A stretch of DNA of 5,332 nucleotides from an uncultured Pseudomonadota bacterium. GTDB taxonomy: Bacteria > Pseudomonadota > Gammaproteobacteria > Burkholderiales > Thiobacillaceae. A program made the position numbers and the translations under genes. The DNA lies in assembly GCA_903918705.1 (NCBI GenBank), contig CAIXFP010000017.1:1-5332 (forward strand), read 5' to 3'. The notes beneath the pieces were generated by a model. It did not search any database. It saw only the letters and a program-made list of their open reading frames with translations, and was not told the DNA's origin. This document shows positions 1 to 5,332 of the stretch, piece after piece (the stretch's first letter is position 1; the number at the start of each line of letters is the position of its first letter).

Positions 1-3000
1 GACCGCCCGTTCTTCAGCGAATACGTCAATGCTGCCACCGCTTGGTGGGACGCCGCGCCTGCCCGTGCCACCCTGATTCACACGTTGGAAGTGGTGGGGG
101 TGAGTGGCCAGCGCATCGGCCTCATCGTGTTGCCTACCCATCCACTTCGGGTGGCCTGGCAGCAGGCCTTCGACATGCTGGCGTGGCGACATCGCTACGA
201 GGAAGGCGCCCAGCCGGCCAAGGTGGCCAAGCTGATGGGTACGCTGATCGGTGCCCATTACCCGGCCATGTTGCCGGGCTTCGAGCAGGGTGAAGCTTTC
301 GTGTTTGCCGACAGCCTGGGCTTTCATACCGTGGCGATGACCGCGACCGGCGATGCCGAACCCAAGGCCACCGTGGCCTTGCTCTCCCGCCTGCTGGGGG
401 ATGGCGATGCCAAGAGTGAGGAATTGCTGGCGCCGTCTGTGGGCAAGAGCGCTTCCGAATTGCTGGGTGAGGAAGTCGCCCGCTATCTTGCTTTGCACCC
501 GGAAACCCGGCGCGTGCATGTGCATGCCTTGCGCCCCGGTGATGCCATGCCGGCTGTGCGAGCGCTTGGCTGTGCCTTGCGTGACGTGGAGTCGGCGGAG
601 CTAGACGAGGAAGGCGAGGCACGGGATGGCGAGGGCAAACGCGCTTTTGTGCTGGACCTCTACCCGGCAAATGGACGGAGAAGCATGGTGGGACGCTTCC
701 TCTCGGCCACCACCGAGCGTCAGCGCAGTGGCGCCGGGGTGGTGCCGGAGGAAGACCGTTGGCTGCTCGGTAGCGCATCCCGCTCCGGTGGCGTGAGCCT
801 GCCGCGCCTGGCCTGGGCGCGGCGAGATAGCGAGACACCATCCAGCCCGGCCCATCTCGCCCTGGCCTTCGATATTTTCAAGACCGACCTTAAATGCGTG
901 CCCAAGGCCAGCGTTCCCGATGCGGCGCTGGAGGTGCATGGCCTGGCGCTGACGCCGGAGCGTCGCTTCGAGGCGGGTCCGGTACCACATTGGGTGTCGT
1001 CGATTCCGGTCGCGCCGGAAGGCGAGAAACATCCCGTCGGACGCGGTTTCTCTGATCGCCTGGTCAAGGCCCATTCCGCCCTGCTGCGCTGTGTGGCCAA
1101 GCGCATGGGCGCGGGCGAGAACGACTGGCCGGTGCTGATAACCGAAGTGTCGCCCGACCGGGGTGAGATGCTGGCGAGCCTGCACCGTCTCTGCGACTGG
1201 GTGGTGACCGTGGACCGCCATGCGGGTGTCGAATATTTTGATTCCCCGCGCGATCTGCCGAGCCTGTATGAAGCGTATCTAATCGACTGCGTGCCGGAAC
1301 GCGACGACCTGGGCTTTCTGCAACTCATTACTTCCACCAGCTCGCTCGACGAGATCGTGCGGTTGCTGGATGCGGCGCTGGGGGAGATGGGGCTGTCGGC
1401 CAGCCCCCGCAATTGCAAGTTCCTGCTGGATGCGCTGAAGGCGGTAAGCGGCCGCCTCGCATTGCGCCTGACCCGATCCGGCACGGTGGCACAGGAAATG
1501 GTGGCTCTGGCTTTGACTCATAGCCATTGCGCAGTTGGCGGTGATGTGGAATCTCCCTGGCTGTCCCTGGCCGAGGGCTACTTCGTGCCGCTCGACGATG
1601 TGCCGGAATTGTTCCGCGCGGTGGGCGAGAGCAAGGAAGAAAGCGGGCAACGCGCCGATCTGTTGTATGTGACGACGGGCAAGCGCGGCGGCTTGAAGTT
1701 CAGCTTCGTGGAAGTGAAATTTCGTCGTTACCTCAAGACTGCCCGCACGCTCGACTTGCTGGACATGGTTTCCAGCCAGCTCGACGCTTCCTGTCAGCGC
1801 TGGGAAAAGCTGTTCGGGCCGGCGACCACACCACTGGAAAAGACCGTGCAGCGTGCCCGCCTGGCGAGGGTGTTGCGCTTTTACGCGCGCAAGGGCCGGC
1901 GCCACACTCTGACGGCAGAGGCGTTCGAGCGCATCGACAAGGAATTGTCAAAGCTGGCGCACGAGGGCACCGGTTATGCCTTGCCGACCTTGCTGGAACA
2001 GGAACGGGCCAAGGTGGGTTTCGTTTTCTGTCCGGAGTATGGTGGGACGAAGCCGGCTCAGATCGGTGAGGACATCTGGTTGTTTGGACCGGTACGCTTG
2101 CCCGAGGCCAGGCGTGGTGCGCTGACTCCCGCCGCCGTTGTATCCCCCGGCATTGGCGAGGCCGGTTCCATGGCGCCCGCGAGTGGGGAAACCATTACGG
2201 CCGTCCAGACGGGTATGGAGCATCCCGCGCCTCAAGAAGATATAGGAAGTACCGAGGGCGGTGCGGCGGGAGCCGTCGAGCTTTGCCTCGGACAGCGTGA
2301 CGGTAGCGACGAGCTTGTACATTGGCAGGTAAGCATCCAGGGTAACCCGCATTTGCTCATCGTAGGCCTGCCGGGCATGGGCAAGACCACTTGCCTGATC
2401 CAGCTTTGCCGGCAACTGATGGAGGCCGGCATCGCGCCCATTGTGTTTTCCTACCACCAGGACATCGACGAGAAGTTGGGCACCCTCTGGGGCGATAGGC
2501 TGCGCACGGTGAGTTATGCCGGCCTGGGCTTCAACCCGCTCCAAGTGGTGAGCGATGCACCTCTCGCCTACATGGACAATGTGACACTGCTGCGCGACAA
2601 CTTCGCGGCCATTTTTCCCGACCTGGGCGATGTGCAGCTGGGCCGGCTGCGCGAAGCGATCAAGCAGAGTTATGCCGACCGGGGCTGGTCCTTGGGTACG
2701 AGAGGCGAAATTCCGCCTTTCTCTGCGTTCCATGATCTACTCAAGGCGGACCCCAAACCCGACAAGGGACTGATGACCCGACTGGCGGAACTGGCGGATT
2801 ACGGCCTGTTCGACGCCAACACCGGGGCGCCCACCCTGCTCGATAGCGAAACACCCACCCTGGTGCAAATCCACAGTTCGCAGAACGAAGTGCTACAGCG
2901 AGCGTTTTCCACCTTCGTGCTGCACAACCTCTACCAGTCCATGTTCCGGCGCGGCACGCAAAGCCGCATCACCCACGCCATCATTTTTGACGAGGCGCAC

Positions 3001-3306
3001 CGCGCGGCACGCCTGAAGCTGATCCCGACCATGGCCAAGGAGTGCCGCAAATATGGGTTGTCTTTCGTGGTGGCCTCGCAGGAGGCGAAGGATTTCGACT
3101 CTTCCCTTTTCACCGCCGTGGCCAACTATCTGTCGCTGCGCGTGAACGAATCTGACGCCAAGTTGATGGCGAAAATCTTCGCGCCCTCGGACAAGGTGAC
3201 GCTTTATGCAGACCGAATCAAGCAAATGGCCAAGTTCAAGGCGTGGTTCTACTCGGAAGGGATGCGGGCACCAGTTCCTGTAGCGCTTGGGAATAGTGAA
3301 CAGTGA
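1..3306 (+). CDS. Large DptH/DndH-like defence ATPase: PD-(D/E)XK-like core plus C-terminal HerA/FtsK-type ATPase (5' end outside window)
   Basis: The frame is open from base 1 to the TGA at 3304-3306, giving 1,101 residues. The first in-window start-like codon (TTG at 85) is not a real start, because coding-like sequence (FFSEYVNAATAWWD) precedes it. Seen, numbering from the first window codon: residues 1-530 carry a THPLRVAW motif near 47-54 and ALRPGD near 176; 553-573 have a nuclease-like core, RADLLYV then FVEVKFR (Asp-553, Glu-571, Lys-573); 703-760 form an Ala/Gly/Pro/Glu-rich linker; Walker A is GLPGMGKTT (Lys-795); IFPDLGDVQLGRLREAIKQS lies near 870-890; Walker B is IIFDEAH (Asp-997, Glu-998), followed by VVASQ near 1024-1027 and LSLRVNESDA. 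Known: HerA/FtsK ATPases translocate or remodel DNA, and DptH acts with DptF and DptG to restrict DNA lacking phosphorothioates. Inferred: a cytoplasmic DNA-translocating restriction subunit. The ATPase is firm, the nuclease-like core likely, and the DptH name moderate. The alternative is a HerA-type ATPase from another defence system. Confidence 0.8.
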   Translation, partial: DRPFFSEYVNAATAWWDAAPARATLIHTLEVVGVSGQRIGLIVLPTHPLRVAWQQAFDMLAWRHRYEEGAQPAKVAKLMGTLIGAHYPAMLPGFEQGEAFVFADSLGFHTVAMTATGDAEPKATVALLSRLLGDGDAKSEELLAPSVGKSASELLGEEVARYLALHPETRRVHVHALRPGDAMPAVRALGCALRDVESAELDEEGEARDGEGKRAFVLDLYPANGRRSMVGRFLSATTERQRSGAGVVPEEDRWLLGSASRSGGVSLPRLAWARRDSETPSSPAHLALAFDIFKTDLKCVPKASVPDAALEVHGLALTPERRFEAGPVPHWVSSIPVAPEGEKHPVGRGFSDRLVKAHSALLRCVAKRMGAGENDWPVLITEVSPDRGEMLASLHRLCDWVVTVDRHAGVEYFDSPRDLPSLYEAYLIDCVPERDDLGFLQLITSTSSLDEIVRLLDAALGEMGLSASPRNCKFLLDALKAVSGRLALRLTRSGTVAQEMVALALTHSHCAVGGDVESPWLSLAEGYFVPLDDVPELFRAVGESKEESGQRADLLYVTTGKRGGLKFSFVEVKFRRYLKTARTLDLLDMVSSQLDASCQRWEKLFGPATTPLEKTVQRARLARVLRFYARKGRRHTLTAEAFERIDKELSKLAHEGTGYALPTLLEQERAKVGFVFCPEYGGTKPAQIGEDIWLFGPVRLPEARRGALTPAAVVSPGIGEAGSMAPASGETITAVQTGMEHPAPQEDIGSTEGGAAGAVELCLGQRDGSDELVHWQVSIQGNPHLLIVGLPGMGKTTCLIQLCRQLMEAGIAPIVFSYHQDIDEKLGTLWGDRLRTVSYAGLGFNPLQVVSDAPLAYMDNVTLLRDNFAAIFPDLGDVQLGRLREAIKQSYADRGWSLGTRGEIPPFSAFHDLLKADPKPDKGLMTRLAELADYGLFDANTGAPTLLDSETPTLVQIHSSQNEVLQRAFSTFVLHNLYQSMFRRGTQSRITHAIIFDEAHRAARLKLIPTMAKECRKYGLSFVVASQEAKDFDSSLFTAVANYLSLRVNESDAKLMAKIFAPSDKVTLYADRIKQMAKFKAWFYSEGMRAPVPVALGNSEQ

Positions 3307-3353
3307 TGCAAGATTTTCAACGTTTGTCACCACCCGAATTGACGATGCCGTGA
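3306..3353 (+). other. Stop-overlapping micro-ORF (15 codons), possible remnant of a coupled downstream gene
   Basis: The ATPase stop TGA (3304-3306) shares its last base with an ATG (3306-3308), the TGATG arrangement typical of translational coupling within operons. The resulting frame reads MQDFQRLSPPELTMP and stops at 3351-3353. I do not recognise it. It could be chance, or the start of a former downstream gene lost by deletion or frameshift. A second frame, starting GTG at 3296, runs 34 codons to the TGA at 3398-3400 and is equally unrecognised. Neither is strong enough to call a gene. Confidence 0.2.
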
Positions 3354-3390
3354 CTTTAGATACGTTCAACCTGAATGGCTGCTTAACCCC

Positions 3391-3414
3391 AGGTAGCTGA
3401 CGGGTAGAGCACCT
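3391..3414. repeat. Imperfect inverted repeat / hairpin downstream of the ATPase gene
   Basis: AGGT-A-GCT (3391-3398) pairs with AGC-ACCT (3408-3414), giving seven base pairs with one bulged A and a 9-nt loop (GACGGGTAG). No run of T follows, so it is not a classic intrinsic terminator. It could stabilise the 3' end of the transcript, bind a protein, or be chance. Confidence 0.4.
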
Positions 3415-3434
3415 AAGGCTGGATGTCTCTTGTG

Positions 3435-3438
3435 GGTC
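3435..3438. repeat. Left target-site duplication of the IS (GGTC)
   Basis: GGTC directly precedes the left inverted repeat and is repeated immediately after the right one at 5129-5132. A 4-bp direct repeat is consistent with IS1182-family insertion. Because G also precedes both copies if the right boundary is moved by one base, a 5-bp GGGTC reading is possible, but it would break the symmetry of the inverted repeats. Confidence 0.75.
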
Positions 3439-3454
3439 CAGACTGTGTAAAAAC
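3439..3454 (+). repeat. Left terminal inverted repeat (IRL)
   Basis: CAGACTGTGTAAAAAC is the exact reverse complement of 5113-5128. The match extends one base outwards (C3438 against G5129), but that pair belongs to the target duplication. Similarity ends abruptly inwards. Confidence 0.92.
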
Positions 3455-3467
3455 GCTGATCTCCCTG

Positions 3468-3473
3468 GATAAT
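3468..3473 (+). promoter_or_regulatory. Possible -10 box of the transposase promoter
   Basis: GATAAT lies 26 bp before the transposase ATG, inside the left end of the element. A 17-bp spacing would place the -35 box at 3445-3450, within the left inverted repeat, where the sequence is a poor match. If real, transposase binding to IRL could repress its own promoter; that is inference. Confidence 0.3.
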
Positions 3474-3487
3474 GACGCATCGCGTTC

Positions 3488-3492
3488 AGGGG
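3488..3492 (+). promoter_or_regulatory. Shine-Dalgarno site of the transposase gene
   Basis: AGGGG sits 7 bases upstream of the ATG at 3500, a good ribosome-binding spacing. It supports that start codon over internal alternatives. Confidence 0.65.
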
Positions 3493-3499
3493 CATCCGG

Positions 3500-5065
3500 A
3501 TGAAGCGTTTTGTCGAAGGCGAAAGCCGCACCCAAGGCACTTTGCTCCCAGCGAGCCTGGACGACTACGTTGCCGAGACCAACCCGGTTCGCGTGATCGA
3601 TGTCTTCATCGATGAACTGGATCTGGGTCAACTCGGTTTTTCAGGCGTCGAGCCCGCGGCCACGGGCAGGCCCTCCTACCACCCTGCCGTGCTCCTGAAG
3701 CTCTACCTTTACGGTTACCTCAACCGCATTCAGTCCAGCCGGCGCCTAGAGCGCGAGTGTCAGCGCAACCTCGAACTGATGTGGCTGACCGGGCGCCTGA
3801 TGCCCGACTTCAAGACCATCGCCAACTTCCGCAAGGACAACGGCCCGGCCATCCGGAAAGTCGGCCGCCAGTTCGTGCTGCTGTGCCGCCAACTCGACCT
3901 GTTCTCGGACGCCCTGGTCGCCATCGACGGCAGCAAGTTCAAGGCGGTCAACAACCGGGATCGCAACTTCACCAGCGCCAAGCTCCAGAAGCGCATGGAG
4001 CAGATCGAAGCCAGCATCGAACGCTACCTCACGGCCATCGAGAGCGCCGACCGGCAGGAATCCACCCTGGCAAAAGCCAAGACGACCCGCCTCCAAGACA
4101 AGATCGCCGTCCTGAAGGAACAGATGCAGAAGCTCAAGACCATTGAAGTCCAGTTGCTGGCCACGCCTGACAAACAGATTTCCCTCACCGATCCGGATGC
4201 GCGCTCGATGGCCACCAGCGGCCGCGGCAGCGGGATCGTCGGCTACAACGTCCAGACGGCGGTCGATGCCAAGCACCACCTGATCGTGGCCCACGAAGTC
4301 ACCAACGTGGGACACGACCGAGACCAGTTGGCTTCGATGGCCCAGCAGGCGCGGACCGAGATGGGCACGCAGGAACTGACGGCCGTCGCCGACCGGGGCT
4401 ATTTCAACAGCGAAGAGATACTCGCCTGCCAGGAGGCAGGCATCACCGCGATCGTTCCCAAGCCCGTGACCTCCAGCGCCACCGCGCACGGACGCTTCGG
4501 CCGGGCGGATTTCATTTACGACGCCGCGAAGAACGAATACCGCTGTCCAGCCGGAGATCACCTAATCTGGCGCACCTCAAGAATCGAGCGCGGTCTGAAA
4601 TTGCATCGCTACTGGAGTTCGCACTGCCAGACGTGTGCGCTCAAGTCGCAATGCACCCCTGGCGAACAGCGGCGCATCAGCCGTTGGGAGCACGAGGCGG
4701 TACTCGATGCCATGCAAGCCCGCCTGGACCAATCCCCCGAGTCCATGCGCATCCGCCGTCAGACCGTCGAACACCCGTTTGGCACGCTCAAGGCGTGGAT
4801 GGGGGCGACCCATTTCCTGACCAGGACCTTGCCGCGCGTCAGCACGGAAATGAGCCTGCATGTGCTCGCCTACAACCTGAAGCGCGTCATGAAGATCCTG
4901 GGCACCAGGGGATTGATCGAGGCCATCAGGGCCTGCGAGCTCGAATTGCGGTCAATTTGGCGCTTGTTGCTGCCCTTGCTGTCGTTTCTAGGCACGTCGC
5001 TGGAAAAAAACTGTCCAGGGACCAGGCTCGCCATATTCCCCGCTCGCGCAGTCTCATGGCCCTGA
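3500..5065 (+). CDS. IS1182-family DDE transposase
   Basis: This 521-residue protein should cut and rejoin the element's ends, binding the two terminal inverted repeats. The N-terminus (SLDDYVAETNPVRVIDVFID, then GRPSYHPAVLLKLYLYGYLN and FKTIANFRKDN) is the characteristic helical DNA-binding domain of IS1182 transposases. The likely catalytic triad is Asp-143 (AIDGSKFKAVN), Asp-298 (ADRGYFNSEE) and Glu-424 (QTVEHPFGTLKAWMG). A Lys/Glu/Gln-rich predicted coiled coil separates the first Asp from the rest (about 161-220). A cysteine cluster, Cys-349, Cys-376, Cys-379 and Cys-385, forms the family's zinc-finger-like insertion (CPAG, then CQTCALKSQC). After the usual family ending (LAYNLKRVMKILG) the frame runs about 50 more residues, hydrophobic then basic, with no recognisable motif. 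The start is set by the ribosome-binding site at 3488-3492. No frameshift or internal stop is seen, so it is probably functional. Confidence 0.95.
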   Translation: MKRFVEGESRTQGTLLPASLDDYVAETNPVRVIDVFIDELDLGQLGFSGVEPAATGRPSYHPAVLLKLYLYGYLNRIQSSRRLERECQRNLELMWLTGRLMPDFKTIANFRKDNGPAIRKVGRQFVLLCRQLDLFSDALVAIDGSKFKAVNNRDRNFTSAKLQKRMEQIEASIERYLTAIESADRQESTLAKAKTTRLQDKIAVLKEQMQKLKTIEVQLLATPDKQISLTDPDARSMATSGRGSGIVGYNVQTAVDAKHHLIVAHEVTNVGHDRDQLASMAQQARTEMGTQELTAVADRGYFNSEEILACQEAGITAIVPKPVTSSATAHGRFGRADFIYDAAKNEYRCPAGDHLIWRTSRIERGLKLHRYWSSHCQTCALKSQCTPGEQRRISRWEHEAVLDAMQARLDQSPESMRIRRQTVEHPFGTLKAWMGATHFLTRTLPRVSTEMSLHVLAYNLKRVMKILGTRGLIEAIRACELELRSIWRLLLPLLSFLGTSLEKNCPGTRLAIFPARAVSWP

Positions 5066-5084
5066 TCGCCTAGGAAAACGGCGA

Positions 5085-5118
5085 AAAAACCGAGCGCCGC
5101 CAATTGCTGCGGGTTTTT
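5085..5118. terminator. Terminator-like hairpin at the right end of the IS
   Basis: AAAAACC (5085-5091) can pair with GGTTTTT (5112-5118). A short GC stem (CGC 5095-5097 with GCG 5109-5111) can close inside it around AATTG. The T-run follows the stem on the + strand and an A-run precedes it, so it could act as an intrinsic terminator for the transposase and possibly for antisense reads. It overlaps the right inverted repeat. The stem is short, so strength is uncertain. Confidence 0.4.
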
Positions 5119-5128
5119 ACACAGTCTG
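5113..5128 (-). repeat. Right terminal inverted repeat (IRR)
   Basis: GTTTTTACACAGTCTG is the exact reverse complement of the left repeat at 3439-3454. Confidence 0.92.
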
Positions 5129-5132
5129 GGTC
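5129..5132. repeat. Right target-site duplication of the IS (GGTC)
   Basis: This is the second copy of GGTC, directly after the right inverted repeat and identical to 3435-3438. Confidence 0.75.
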
Positions 5133-5247
5133 GATAGCGCCAGTTCAGAGATTCGAGAAACAGACGCTCAAGCAGTGGTACCGGGTAAACCGGCGTCAAT
5201 AGTCGAAATCGAGGCGCGCACAGCACTTCGTGGATGCTGGACGCTTG

Positions 5248-5332
5248 ATGAACACGCAGGACGTTGTCGCGGCAGCAGCACGAGACATGCGCGTATCGTC
5301 GGCCCGCCCCGTGCGTATTTCCGTCCCCCTCC
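5248..5332 (+). CDS. Possible start of an unidentified gene (3' end outside window)
   Basis: An ATG at 5248 opens a frame that stays open for 28 codons to the window end, beginning MNTQDVVAAAARDM. A weak GGA (5239-5241) lies 6 bases upstream. The Ala-rich helical beginning looks like a plausible N-terminus, but no family can be recognised from so few residues. It competes with the minus-strand frame over the same bases; at most one is likely to be real. Confidence 0.25.
   Translation, partial: MNTQDVVAAAARDMRVSSARPVRISVPL

Larger units (their letters stand above)
3307..3438. other. Intergenic spacer between the ATPase gene and the IS
   Basis: This 132-bp stretch has visibly lower GC than the genes on either side. 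It holds the micro-ORF and the hairpin listed separately. I see no Rho-independent terminator with a T-tract and no convincing sigma-70 promoter: a TTGACG at 3339-3344 has no good -10 box at the right distance. Confidence 0.5.
3439..5128 (+). mobile_element. Complete IS1182-family insertion sequence, 1,690 bp
   Basis: The element is bounded by perfect 16-bp inverted repeats beginning CAGACTGTG and flanked by the direct repeat GGTC. It carries a single intact transposase gene of IS1182 type running left to right and filling almost all of its length. Length and gene layout match the family. The intact frame, exact terminal repeats and undecayed target duplication suggest a recent insertion that is probably still transposition-competent. 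It lies 132 bp beyond the ATPase stop and does not interrupt that gene. Confidence 0.93.
5129..5332 (-). pseudogene. Unidentified minus-strand reading frame cut by the IS (tentative)
   Basis: Read on the minus strand, the frame is open from the window edge to the IS and includes HEVLCAPRFRLL and LLERLFLESLNWRYRP. When the IS and one GGTC are removed it continues in frame into the left flank (TRDIQP) and stops at 3413-3415, so the insertion would have replaced the last few residues. I do not recognise the protein. The same DNA is also open on the + strand in one frame (from 5130), so coding status is uncertain and this may be chance in GC-rich DNA. Confidence 0.2.

Noticed and set aside
85..87. 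TTG as the start codon of the ATPase
   Set aside because: The frame remains open and protein-like back to base 1, and no ribosome-binding site precedes the TTG, so the true start lies upstream of the window.
1948..2733. Minus-strand open frame of 261 codons across the ATPase gene
   Set aside because: It is antisense to the linker and Walker A region of a well-supported + strand gene and shows no protein-family features.
3339..3367. Sigma-70 promoter with a TTGACG -35 box
   Set aside because: At 16-17 bp spacing the -10 candidates match the consensus poorly, and no convincing gene lies downstream before the IS.
3391..3438. tRNA-like D-arm (GGTAGAGCA) followed by a T-arm-like GTGGGTC
   Set aside because: The D-stem has a mismatch, no acceptor stem or anticodon arm can be drawn, and the resemblance is explained by the imperfect hairpin.
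3746..4561. Minus-strand open frame of 271 codons across the transposase gene
   Set aside because: It is a shadow of the GC-rich transposase coding sequence; the + strand frame has clear family motifs and a ribosome-binding site.
1..5332. CRISPR array or tandem repeats
   Set aside because: No regularly spaced direct repeats are visible anywhere; the only clear repeats are the IS ends and their 4-bp target duplication.

Overview
The window holds two real genes, both on the + strand. The base composition is GC-rich and the codon use suits a proteobacterium, probably beta or gamma; nothing here fixes the genus.

Region 1 (1-3306) is the 3' part of a very large defence-type ATPase gene, open from the first base of the window. 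It encodes at least 1,101 residues. The visible protein has an N-terminal region I cannot assign to a fold, then a PD-(D/E)XK nuclease-like core (Asp-553, Glu-571, Lys-573), a low-complexity linker, and a C-terminal HerA/FtsK-type P-loop ATPase (Walker A Lys-795, Walker B Asp-997/Glu-998). The best match from memory is the DptH/DndH family, the large ATPase of the DptFGH (DndFGH) restriction complex that works with phosphorothioate DNA modification. Its usual partners (dptF, dptG, dndBCDE) are not in the window and would lie upstream. The family name is therefore a recognition call, not a proof.

Region 2 (3307-3438) is a short spacer after the ATPase stop. It contains an ATG overlapping the stop codon (TGATG) that opens only a 15-codon reading frame, and an imperfect hairpin at 3391-3414.

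Region 3 (3439-5128) is a complete 1,690-bp insertion sequence of the IS1182 family. It has perfect 16-bp terminal inverted repeats, a 4-bp GGTC direct repeat on each side, one intact DDE transposase gene (3500-5065), and a terminator-like hairpin overlapping the right repeat.

Region 4 (5129-5332) is the other side of the insertion target. Removing the IS and one GGTC copy rejoins reading frames on both strands; the minus-strand frame then gives a continuous C-terminus. No gene could be confidently identified there. The IS therefore landed just beyond a probable phage-restriction gene, at or near the edge of a defence locus, and did not interrupt the ATPase gene.
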